Assembly (NCBI RefSeq): GCF_016653115.1
Contig: NZ_NHRX01000068.1
Coordinates: 1 to 55,334 of the forward strand
Reading direction: 5' to 3'
Length of the DNA: 55,334 nucleotides
From: Rhodocyclus purpureus
GTDB lineage: Bacteria; Pseudomonadota; Gammaproteobacteria; Burkholderiales; Rhodocyclaceae
A model generated the notes under the pieces. That model worked only from the letters and a program-made list of their open reading frames with translations. It ran no database searches and was not told the origin of the DNA. Below are positions 29,137 to 36,976 of the stretch, one piece after another. Every line of letters begins with the position of its first letter. The first letter of the stretch is position 1. The translations under genes and the position numbers were made by a program.

Positions 29137-31143
29137 ATGTCGCCGCTGACGCTGATCCTGACCTGCCTCGCCGGCTGGCTGGCGGTCGGGCTGGCCGGCG
29201 TCTTCTTCGCGCGGCGCTTCTTCTTCGTCGCGCGCATCCTCTTTCCGGCTGGCGCCGCGCTCGCCATCGGCGTCGCGGCAGCGGCGCTGGCCAGCATCTT
29301 CTCGGATCCCGAGACGGCGATCCTGCCGCTCGGGCTGCCCGGACTGCCCTTCCACCTGCGCCTCGACGCGCTCTCCGCCTATTTCCTCTGCCTGCTCGGC
29401 GCGGTCGCCGCCGGCGTCTCGATCTACGCCGCCGGCTACCTGCGCCGCCGGGAAGGCAGCGCGACGCCCGGCCAGCAGTGCCTGCTCTACCACCTCTTCC
29501 TCGCCAGCATGTGCGTCGTCCTGCTCGCCGACGACGCCTACGTGTTCATGGTCGCCTGGGAATCGATGGCGCTGTCCTCGTACTTCCTCGTCACTTCCGA
29601 CCACCGCATCGCTGAAATCCGCCGCGCCGGCTACCTCTACCTGATCGTCGCGCACATCGGCGCGATCGGCATCCTGCTCTCCTTCGGCGCGATGAGCGGC
29701 GGCGAGGCCGACGGCTACACCTTCGCGGCGATGCGCACGCACGAACTCGGCGGCTGGCTGCAGTCGGCGGCCTTCCTGCTCGCGCTCGCCGGCTTCGGCG
29801 CCAAGGCGGGCCTGCTGCCGCTGCACGTCTGGCTGCCCGAAGCGCACCCGGCGGCGCCCTCGCCGGTATCGGCGCTGATGAGCGCGGTGATGCTGAAGAC
29901 CGCGATCTACGGCCTGCTGCGCGTCGCCTTCGACCTCCTGCCCGAACAGCAATGGTGGTGGGGCGCGCTGCTGCTTGGCCTCGGTCTCGCCACCGCGGTC
30001 TTCGGCGTCGTCTTCTCGACGGTGCAGAGCGACATGAAGCGCCTGCTAGCCTATTCGTCGATCGAAAACGTCGGCCTCATCTTCGCCGGGGTCGGGCTGT
30101 CGCTGGTCTTCGCCGCCAATGCGATGCCGCTGCTGGGCGCGCTGGCGCTGACCGCGGCGCTCTACCACTGCGTTAACCACGCGTTCTTCAAGAGCCTCCT
30201 CTTCCTCACCACCGGCTCGGTGCTGCACGCGACCGGCCAGCGCAACCTCGGCCGGCTCGGCGGGCTGATCCACCCGATGCCCTGGGTCGCGTGGCTGGCG
30301 CTGGTCGGCGTGATCGCCTCGGCGGGCCTGCCGCCCTTGAACGGCTTCGTCTCGGAATGGCTCCTGCTGCAGAGCTTCCTGTTCACGCCGCAACTGCCCC
30401 ACGGCTACCTGAACATGCTGCTGCCGGTCGCCGCCGGTGCGGTGGCGCTGATCGCGGCGCTGGCCGGCTTCGCCATGGTCAAGTTCTTCGGCGTCGTCTT
30501 CCTCGGCCAGCCGCGGGAGGAGGCGCTCGCGCAGGCGCACGACGCCGGCACCCTCGAACGTATCGGCCTCGTCTGGCTCGCCGCCGGCTGCCTCGCGCTC
30601 GGCGTCCTGCCCAACTTCGTCATCGCCACGCTCGACCCGGTGACGCAGCTCCTGGTCGGCTCGGGCTTCGCCAACAGCGCCGGAAAGGGCAACTGGCTGC
30701 TGCTGGCGCCGATCAGCGAGGAGCGCGCCAGCTACAACGCGCTGATCTTCCTGGGCGGCATCGTCGCCTGCACCGGCGCCGTCTTCGTCGCCGTGCGCAG
30801 CCTGTTCCACGGCCGGCTGCGCCGCGTCGATACCTGGGACTGCGGCCATCCGGTCGCCGGCGGGCGCACGCAGGACACCGCCGAGGGCTTCGGCCAGCCG
30901 ATCCGCCAGGTCTTCGCGCCCTTCTTCCGCATCACGCGCGAGCATCCTTCGCCGTTCGACCGCGAGCCGCATTACCGGATCGTCGTCGAGGACCCGCTCT
31001 GGCACCTCCTCTACCTGCCGCTGGCCCGCCTGGTCGAGTTCGGCACCCGCCTCGTCGGCCTCTTGCAGCGCGGTCGCATCGCGATCTACCTGATGTTCAG
31101 CTTCGTCACCCTGCTCGCGCTCCTGATGTTCACGACCCGCTGA
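29137..31143 (+). CDS. Antiporter-like membrane subunit (HyfB/NuoL-type) of Ehr-like complex
   Basis: A 668-residue polytopic protein of the NuoL/HyfB proton-pumping family. Core features are DDAYVFMVAWESMALSSYFLV (the TM5 Glu), LPLHVWLPEAHPAAPSPVSALMSAVMLK (the TM7/TM8 region with the key Lys after broken helix), MKRLLAYSSIENVGLIFAG and HCVNHAFFKSLLFLTTGSV (second-half lysines). It is the first of seven genes; its stop overlaps the next start (TGATG). HyfB-like proteins couple electron transfer in the peripheral arm to ion translocation. The start follows GAGGAACGACG. Substrate ion (H+ or Na+) is unknown. Confidence 0.85.
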   Translation: MSPLTLILTCLAGWLAVGLAGVFFARRFFFVARILFPAGAALAIGVAAAALASIFSDPETAILPLGLPGLPFHLRLDALSAYFLCLLGAVAAGVSIYAAGYLRRREGSATPGQQCLLYHLFLASMCVVLLADDAYVFMVAWESMALSSYFLVTSDHRIAEIRRAGYLYLIVAHIGAIGILLSFGAMSGGEADGYTFAAMRTHELGGWLQSAAFLLALAGFGAKAGLLPLHVWLPEAHPAAPSPVSALMSAVMLKTAIYGLLRVAFDLLPEQQWWWGALLLGLGLATAVFGVVFSTVQSDMKRLLAYSSIENVGLIFAGVGLSLVFAANAMPLLGALALTAALYHCVNHAFFKSLLFLTTGSVLHATGQRNLGRLGGLIHPMPWVAWLALVGVIASAGLPPLNGFVSEWLLLQSFLFTPQLPHGYLNMLLPVAAGAVALIAALAGFAMVKFFGVVFLGQPREEALAQAHDAGTLERIGLVWLAAGCLALGVLPNFVIATLDPVTQLLVGSGFANSAGKGNWLLLAPISEERASYNALIFLGGIVACTGAVFVAVRSLFHGRLRRVDTWDCGHPVAGGRTQDTAEGFGQPIRQVFAPFFRITREHPSPFDREPHYRIVVEDPLWHLLYLPLARLVEFGTRLVGLLQRGRIAIYLMFSFVTLLALLMFTTR

Positions 31144-32108
31144 TGGATATCGACGCCCTCCTCCCCCAGTTCGCCGCGCAGCTCTTCGAGCTGTTCGCGG
31201 CACTCGCGCTGGCGCCGCTGCTCACGGGCTGGGTCAACCAGTGGCGCGCGCGCCTGCAGGGGCGCACGCCGCCGCCGCTGCTCTTGCCCTACCACACGCT
31301 GATGAAGCTGTTCGGCAAGGAGCCGCTGCTTGCGCACAACGCGTCCTCGCTGTTTCGCGTCGCACCCTACCTGATCTTCTCGTGCATGGCGCTGGCCGCG
31401 GCGATCGTCCCCACCCTGTCCTCCGAACTGCTGTTCGCGCCGGCCGCCGACGCGATCGCGCTGGTCGGCCTGTTCGCGCTGGCGCGCGTCTTCATCGCGC
31501 TGGCCGGGATGGACATCGGCACCGCCTTCGGCTCGCTCGGCGCACGGCGCGAGATGCTGATCGGCTTCCTCGCCGAACCGGCGCTGCTGATGGTCTTCTT
31601 CACCGCGTCGGTGATCTCGGGCTCGACCTCGCTGGCGACCATCGTCGATACGCTGGCGCACCGCGAATTCCACATCTACCCGAGCCTCGCCTTCGCCGGC
31701 GTCGCCTTCACCATGGTATCGATCGCCGAGAACGGCCGCGTCCCGGTCGATAACCCGGCCACCCACCTCGAGCTGACGATGATCCACGAGGCGATGATCC
31801 TGGAGTACTCGGGCCGCCACTTGGCGCTGATCGAATGGGCGGCGAGCCTGAAGCTGTTCGCCTACTCCTGCCTCGGCATCGCGCTGTTCTTCCCCTTCGG
31901 CATCGCGCAGACGCTCGGCCCCGGCGCGCTGGCGATCGCCGTCGCGTTGATGGTCGGCAAGCTCGCCCTCGGCGGCTTCCTGCTCGCGCTGATCGAGACC
32001 TTGTCGGCCAAGATGCGCGTCTTCCGCACGCCGGAATTTCTCGGCAGCGCCTTCCTGCTCGCGGTGCTGGCGGTGCTCGTGCATCTCCTCCTGGAGGGCA
32101 GCCGATGA
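31143..32108 (+). CDS. NuoH/HyfC-type membrane subunit of Ehr-like complex
   Basis: A 321-residue, eight-helix homologue of NuoH/HycD/HyfC, the subunit that connects the peripheral arm to the ion-pumping arm. The conserved acidic funnel is visible: FALARVFIALAGMDIGTAFG, AFTMVSIAENGRVPVDNP, HLELTMIHEAMILEYSGRHL. The HNASSLFRVAPYLIF region matches the first cytoplasmic loop. Translation is coupled on both sides (TGATG at its start, ATGA at its end). Confidence 0.87.
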   Translation: MDIDALLPQFAAQLFELFAALALAPLLTGWVNQWRARLQGRTPPPLLLPYHTLMKLFGKEPLLAHNASSLFRVAPYLIFSCMALAAAIVPTLSSELLFAPAADAIALVGLFALARVFIALAGMDIGTAFGSLGARREMLIGFLAEPALLMVFFTASVISGSTSLATIVDTLAHREFHIYPSLAFAGVAFTMVSIAENGRVPVDNPATHLELTMIHEAMILEYSGRHLALIEWAASLKLFAYSCLGIALFFPFGIAQTLGPGALAIAVALMVGKLALGGFLLALIETLSAKMRVFRTPEFLGSAFLLAVLAVLVHLLLEGSR

Positions 32109-32794
32109 ACGCCTGGCTGTCCACGCTGCCGGGCCTGCCCTTTGCCGGCCAGCTGATCAACCTGTGCGCGGCGATCATGCTGCTGATCGCCTTCGCCATG
32201 CTGTCGCAGCGGCGCATCAGCAGCTTGATCCGGCTGTTCGCGCTGCAGGGCGCGGTGCTCTGCCTGTCGACGGCAGTGGTCGCGCAATCGACCGGGCAGG
32301 ACCATCTATGGTGGTCGGCGCTGATCACCCTGCTGCTCAAGGTGCTGCTGCTGCCGTGGGTGCTGCGCCGCCTGGTGCAGCGGCTGTCTGTGAAGTGGGA
32401 CGTGGAGACGCTGATCAACATCCCGACGACCATGCTGGTCGGCATCGGGCTCGTCATCGTCGCCTTCAACGTCGCGCAGCCGATCTCGGAACTGGCCGGG
32501 ACGATCACGCGCTCGACCATCGGCATCGCGCTCGCCTGCGTGCTGCTCGCCTTCCTGATGATGATCACGCGCAGCAAGGCGGTGCCGCAGGTGGTCGGCT
32601 TCATGTCGATGGAGAACGGGCTCTTCTTCGCGGCGACCAGCGCCACCTACGGCATGCCGATGGTGATCGAGCTCGGCGTCGCGCTCGACGTGCTGGTCGG
32701 CATGGTCGTCTTCGGCGTCTTCTTCTTCCACATCCGCGAGAAGTTCGACAGCCTCGACATCCGCCACGTCGAAGAGAAAGCGAGGCACGACTGA
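32105..32794 (+). CDS. HyfE-type (NuoK-like) membrane subunit of Ehr-like complex
   Basis: A 229-residue, roughly seven-helix protein. The second half contains the NuoK-like FMSMENGLFFAATSATYG with a membrane Glu, as in HyfE. HIREKFDSLDIRHVEE is a hydrophilic C-terminus. It starts at ATG 32105, overlapping the hyfC-like stop (ATGA), and its own stop overlaps the next start (TGATG). Confidence 0.84.
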   Translation: MNAWLSTLPGLPFAGQLINLCAAIMLLIAFAMLSQRRISSLIRLFALQGAVLCLSTAVVAQSTGQDHLWWSALITLLLKVLLLPWVLRRLVQRLSVKWDVETLINIPTTMLVGIGLVIVAFNVAQPISELAGTITRSTIGIALACVLLAFLMMITRSKAVPQVVGFMSMENGLFFAATSATYGMPMVIELGVALDVLVGMVVFGVFFFHIREKFDSLDIRHVEEKARHD

Positions 32795-34263
32795 TGGGCG
32801 CGTCGATCGAAGTCCTGTTCGCCTGCGTGCTCGGCCCGTCGGTCATCGGCGCCGCAGTGCTCGGGCTGATCGGCGACCGCCGCCACGCGGCCGAGATCAA
32901 CATCGCCGCCAGTCTCCTGACCCTGCTCGGCGCCGCGCTGCTCACCGCGCGCGTGATCGGCGCGGGCCCTGCCAGCTTCTTCGGCGAGCAGTTCTTCGTC
33001 GACCCGCTCAACGTCTTCCTGATCGCGCTGACCGCCTTCGTCGGCTTCACCACCGCGCTCTTTTCGCGCCCCTACCTGCGCACCGAGGTCGAGCGCGGCA
33101 AGCTCGACGGCGGTCGCATGCGCCTCTACCACAGCATGTTCCAGGCCTTCATGGCGGCGATGCTGACTGCGCTGGCGACCAACAACCTCGGCATCCTGTG
33201 GGTGTCGATGGAAGCGGCGACACTGGCGACCGTGCTGCTCGTCTCGCTCTACCGCACGCCGGAGAGCATCGAGGCCGCCTGGAAGTACTTCATCCTCTGC
33301 GGCGTCGGCATCGCGCAGGCGCTGTTCGGCGTGATCCTGCTCTACTTCGCCGCCGAGCGCGTGCTCGGCGCCGAGGGCAGCGGCGCGCTGCTGTGGACGC
33401 ACCTCGACGCGATCAAGGACCAGCTGGAGCCGACCGTGCTCTCGATCGCCTTCGTCTTCCTGCTCGTCGGCTACGGCACCAAGGTCGGTTTCGCGCCGCT
33501 GCACAACTGGCTTCCCGACGCGCACGCCGAAGGGCCGACGCCGGTGTCGGCGGTGCTCTCGGGGCTCCTGCTCAACGTCGCGCTCTACGCCGTGCTGCGC
33601 TGCAAGACCTTGGTTGACGGCGCCCTGGAGACCGACTTCGCCGGCAACCTGATGATGGGCTTCGGCCTGTTCACGGTCCTCGTCGGCGCCTTCAGCCTGG
33701 CGCGGCAGAAGGACATCAAGCGCCTGTTCGGCTATTCGTCGATCGAGCACATGGGTCTGATCGGCTTCGCCTTCGGCATGGGCGGGCCCGCCGCAAGCTT
33801 CGCCGGCCTGCTGCACATGACCGTGCATTCGCTGGTGAAGTCGGGGATCTTCTTCGCCGTCGGCCACGCCGTGCAGAAGGTCGGCAGCGCGCAGATCGAC
33901 GACATCCGCGGCCTGTTGCGCGCGTCGCCGCTGCTTGGCTGGAGCCTCATGCTCGGCGCGCTGGCGATCCTCGGCATGCCGCCCTTCGGCGTCTTCGCCA
34001 GCGAATTCCTGATCCTGACCACGGCGATGCGCGAGCACGCGTGGGCGGTGCCGATCCTGCTCGTCGCCCTCGGCGTCGCCTTCGCCGCAGGACTGGCCAA
34101 GGTGCAGGGGATGGCCCAGGGCGACGCCGTCCCCGTCCTGCCCGGCGTCAAGCCCGCCTCGCTGCCGGTCTTCGTGCATCTCGGGCTCGCGCTGCTGCTC
34201 GGCCTGTGGATCCCGCCCGAACTCGCCGCCTGGTACCACGCGGCCGCGCAGTTGCTCGGCTGA
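32794..34263 (+). CDS. Antiporter-like membrane subunit (HyfF/NuoM-type) of Ehr-like complex
   Basis: A 489-residue second antiporter-like subunit. Hallmarks are LGILWVSMEAATLATVLLVS (Glu), VGYGTKVGFAPLHNWLPDAH and HAEGPTPVSAVLSGLLLNVALY (Lys and Pro of the broken helix), KDIKRLFGYSSIEHMGLIGF and HMTVHSLVKSGIFFAVGH. Hyf complexes of E. coli have three such subunits (B, D, F); only two are here, so the pumping arm is shorter. Confidence 0.86.
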   Translation: MGASIEVLFACVLGPSVIGAAVLGLIGDRRHAAEINIAASLLTLLGAALLTARVIGAGPASFFGEQFFVDPLNVFLIALTAFVGFTTALFSRPYLRTEVERGKLDGGRMRLYHSMFQAFMAAMLTALATNNLGILWVSMEAATLATVLLVSLYRTPESIEAAWKYFILCGVGIAQALFGVILLYFAAERVLGAEGSGALLWTHLDAIKDQLEPTVLSIAFVFLLVGYGTKVGFAPLHNWLPDAHAEGPTPVSAVLSGLLLNVALYAVLRCKTLVDGALETDFAGNLMMGFGLFTVLVGAFSLARQKDIKRLFGYSSIEHMGLIGFAFGMGGPAASFAGLLHMTVHSLVKSGIFFAVGHAVQKVGSAQIDDIRGLLRASPLLGWSLMLGALAILGMPPFGVFASEFLILTTAMREHAWAVPILLVALGVAFAAGLAKVQGMAQGDAVPVLPGVKPASLPVFVHLGLALLLGLWIPPELAAWYHAAAQLLG

Positions 34264-34294
34264 GCGCAAGGACAAAAAGCTGAAGGACCAGAGC

Positions 34295-35920
34295 ATGAGC
34301 ACGCGACGCTTCCTCGACCAGCCGATCGACTTTTCCACGCTGCCGGGACAGGCTTTCCCGGTATGGACGGCGCGCGTCGATGCCGGAGAACTGCTCGCCT
34401 TCTGCCGGGCGGCACGCGACGCCGGGCGCTGGCTGGTGACGCTGTGGACGAGCCTCGCGCGCGAAGGCGATAACAAAGCAGGCGAACTGCGCGGCGAACT
34501 GCACCTCGCGCTCGACCTCGCCGAAGGGCTCGTCTGCCTGACCCTGCCCGCCGGGCAGGGCGGATTTCAGGACCTGGCGCCGATCTTTCCGTCTGCGGGA
34601 AGGCTGCAGCGCGCCGCCTTCGACCTCACCGGGATCGGCCCCGAGAGCGGCGACCGGCGGCCCTGGCTGCGTCACGCCAACTGGCCGGCCGACTGGTTCC
34701 CGCTGCGTGACGATTCTCATGACGCGCCACGCTTACCGACCCGGCATGAGGACTACGCCTTCGTCCGCGTCGAAGGCGAAGGCGTGCACGAGATCCCGGT
34801 CGGCCCGATCCACGCGGGGACGATCGAGCCCGGGCACTTCCGCTTCTCGGTGGTCGGCGAACTGGTGATGCGCCTCGAAGAGCGGCTCGGCTGGAAGCAC
34901 CGCGGCATCGCCCGGCGTTTCGCCAAACTCTCGCTCGCCGGCGACGGTGCATCGGGCGGCTCTGGAGTCAACGCCGCGGCACGCCTCGCCGGCCGCATCG
35001 CCGGCGACAGCACCGTCGCGTGGACCTGGGCGTTCTGTCAGGCCGCCGAAGCCGTCGCCGGCGTCGAACCACCGCCGCGAGCGCTGCTGCTGCGCGCGCT
35101 GCTGCTCGAACGCGAGCGCGTCGCCGCCCACCTCGCCGACCTCGGCGCGATCGGCAACGACACCGCCTTCGCTTTCGGCCTGATGGAATTCCTGCGCCTG
35201 CGCGAGGACTGGCTGCGCGGCAACGGCCGCGTCTTCGGCCACCGCCTGCTCTTCGACTGCGTCGTCCCCGGCGGCGTCGCGCTGGACTTGTCAGCTTCTG
35301 ACGCCAAGGCGCTGCGCGACGAATGCGCGACGCTGGCGAAGGAAGTGGCGCAGCTGCACGCGATCTACGACGACCACGCCGGCATGCAGGATCGCCTGCT
35401 CACGACCGGCCGCGTGACGAAGGAACTCGCACTGCAACTGGGGCTGATCGGGATGCCCGGCCGCGCCAGCGACGTCGCGCGCGACCTGCGCTGCCGCGGC
35501 GACCACGAGCCCTGGGCGAAACTGTCGCCGCAGCTCGTCACCCACCCGAACGGCGACGTCGCCGCGCGCACCCTGCAGCGCTTCGCCGAGATCGACGAGT
35601 CGCTGCGGCTGATCGGAACCATCCTCGACCGGCTGCAGGGGACGCCCGCGGGCGGCTGCCGCGCCGCATGGCCGGCTACTGGCAGTGCTGCGGACGGCAC
35701 GGGCGCCCGTCACGGCTTCGGCTGGGTTGAAGGCTGGCGCGGCGACGTCTTCGTCGCGCTCGAGGTAGACAAAGACGGGCGCATCCGCCGCTGCCACACG
35801 CACGACCCGTCCTGGCACAACTGGCCGGTGCTCGAACACGCGGTGATCGGCAACATCGTCGCCGACTTCCCGCTGATCAACAAGTCGTTCAACCTCTCCT
35901 ATGCCGGAGCGGATTCATGA
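34295..35920 (+). CDS. HyfG/NuoCD-like large subunit lacking Ni-binding cysteines (Ehr-type)
   Basis: A 541-residue fusion: a NuoC-like N-terminal part (about 1-140, weakly conserved) and a NuoD / group 4 hydrogenase-like part (about 150-541; GPIHAGTIEPGHFRFSVVGE, LGWKHRGIARRF). The two paired-Cys motifs that bind the Ni-Fe site in hydrogenases are absent. At the first (residues 234-239) the sequence reads RIAGDS in place of RxCGxC; at the second (504-510) it reads DPSWHNW in place of DPCxxC. It ends FPLINKSFNLSYAG. Hence it cannot bind a Ni-Fe centre in the known way. Such cysteine-free relatives are known as Ehr (energy-converting-hydrogenase-related) complexes; their substrate is undefined. 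It starts 31 bases after the hyfF-like gene. Confidence 0.85.
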   Translation: MSTRRFLDQPIDFSTLPGQAFPVWTARVDAGELLAFCRAARDAGRWLVTLWTSLAREGDNKAGELRGELHLALDLAEGLVCLTLPAGQGGFQDLAPIFPSAGRLQRAAFDLTGIGPESGDRRPWLRHANWPADWFPLRDDSHDAPRLPTRHEDYAFVRVEGEGVHEIPVGPIHAGTIEPGHFRFSVVGELVMRLEERLGWKHRGIARRFAKLSLAGDGASGGSGVNAAARLAGRIAGDSTVAWTWAFCQAAEAVAGVEPPPRALLLRALLLERERVAAHLADLGAIGNDTAFAFGLMEFLRLREDWLRGNGRVFGHRLLFDCVVPGGVALDLSASDAKALRDECATLAKEVAQLHAIYDDHAGMQDRLLTTGRVTKELALQLGLIGMPGRASDVARDLRCRGDHEPWAKLSPQLVTHPNGDVAARTLQRFAEIDESLRLIGTILDRLQGTPAGGCRAAWPATGSAADGTGARHGFGWVEGWRGDVFVALEVDKDGRIRRCHTHDPSWHNWPVLEHAVIGNIVADFPLINKSFNLSYAGADS

Positions 35921-36504
35921 AGCTCCCCTTCCTGCCACCGATCTTCGGCCTGCTGCTGCGCCCGCGCCGCGCCGCCGATCCGGCGCCGGCCGCAGAAACC
36001 TCGTCGCCGGCAGCGGGTGCAGGCGACCTGCCGCCGCGCGCCGCCTACTCGCGCGCGCAGCTCGACAGCCTCGGCAAGGCTCTGGTCATCCGCCACGTCG
36101 ATAGCGGATCGTGCAACGGCTGCGAGATGGAGATCGCCTCGCTCAACGGCCCGCATTACCGGCTGGAAGCGCTCGGCGTGCGCTTCGCGGCAAGCCCGCG
36201 CCACGCCGACGCGCTGCTCGTCACCGGCCCCGTCGCGTCGAACATGGAGGTGCCGCTGCGCCGCGCCTGGGACTCGGTCCCCGAACCGAAGCTGCTGATC
36301 GCCGTCGGCGACTGCGCCTGCAACGGCGGCCTCTTCGCCGAGAACTACGCCTGCCGCGGCGGCGTCGGCAAGGTGCTGCCGGTCGATGTCGCCATCCCCG
36401 GCTGCCCGCCGACTCCGGAACGCATGCTCGCCGGCATCCTCGCCGCGGTGGCACCGCGCACGGACGATGCTGCGCCAAGCACCGGCACGACGGAGGGGGA
36501 ATGA
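35917..36504 (+). CDS. HyfI/NuoB-like [4Fe-4S] small subunit of Ehr-like complex
   Basis: A 195-residue homologue of NuoB/HycG/HyfI, carrying the terminal (N2-like) [4Fe-4S] cluster. All four ligands are present: Cys66 and Cys69 in GSCNGCEME, Cys133 in GDCACNGG and Cys163 in IPGCPPTPE. So the electron-carrying small subunit is intact, while the large subunit lost its metal site. The N-terminus has an extra hydrophobic/Pro-rich stretch (FLPPIFGLLLRPRR). Coupled with the large-subunit gene (ATGA) and with the acylphosphatase gene (ATGA). No HyfH/HycF-type ferredoxin gene is present to feed this cluster. Confidence 0.9.
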   Translation: MKLPFLPPIFGLLLRPRRAADPAPAAETSSPAAGAGDLPPRAAYSRAQLDSLGKALVIRHVDSGSCNGCEMEIASLNGPHYRLEALGVRFAASPRHADALLVTGPVASNMEVPLRRAWDSVPEPKLLIAVGDCACNGGLFAENYACRGGVGKVLPVDVAIPGCPPTPERMLAGILAAVAPRTDDAAPSTGTTEGE

Positions 36505-36809
36505 TGCCTGCGCCAACCCCGGTCACCCTGAGACTCGAAGTCCGCGGCATCGTGCAGGGCGTCGGTTTCCGTCAGTCGCTGGCGAACCGTGCCAACGCGC
36601 TCGGCCTCGCCGGCTGGGTCCGCAACCGCCGCGATGGCAGCGTCGAAGCCATGCTCTGCGGCGACCCCGCCAAGCTCGAACTGGTCAAGGAATGGGCGCA
36701 CCACGGCCCGCCGCTGGCGCGCGTTATCGAGGTGAAGGCGAGCACGGCGGAATGGCCGGACTCGGATCCCGAGCCGTCGATCCCGGTTGCGATACTGCCG
36801 ACGGCTTGA
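36501..36809 (+). CDS. Acylphosphatase
   Basis: A 102-residue acylphosphatase with the two catalytic residues in context: the Arg of GIVQGVGFRQSL and the Asn of WVRNRRDGSVEAML. It hydrolyses acyl phosphates; the same fold is the N-terminal domain of the hydrogenase maturation factor HypF. The ATG at 36501 overlaps the small-subunit stop (ATGA), so it belongs to the Ehr-like operon; an ATG at 36504 is also possible. Why a stand-alone acylphosphatase travels with a complex that has no Ni-Fe site is unclear. Confidence 0.88.
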   Translation: MMPAPTPVTLRLEVRGIVQGVGFRQSLANRANALGLAGWVRNRRDGSVEAMLCGDPAKLELVKEWAHHGPPLARVIEVKASTAEWPDSDPEPSIPVAILPTA

Positions 36810-36976
36810 GCGACGAGCCTCTGGTGTGGGCCAGGGCGGAGCGTCATGAGAACCGTCCGCGCCGGAGCTGACAGCAGCCGCCAAAAATGCTGCCGCTGCG
36901 GGAGCAGAGCCTGCGATAGGCGTACATCTTCGCGTACAACGCCAACAGTTCAGCGCTGTCCGCCAGAGTAGCAAGG

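Noticed and set aside
29137-36504. Annotation as an H2-evolving hydrogenase 4 / formate hydrogenlyase
   Set aside because: The large subunit lacks all four Ni-binding cysteines and there is no formate dehydrogenase, ferredoxin subunit or hyp maturation gene in the window.
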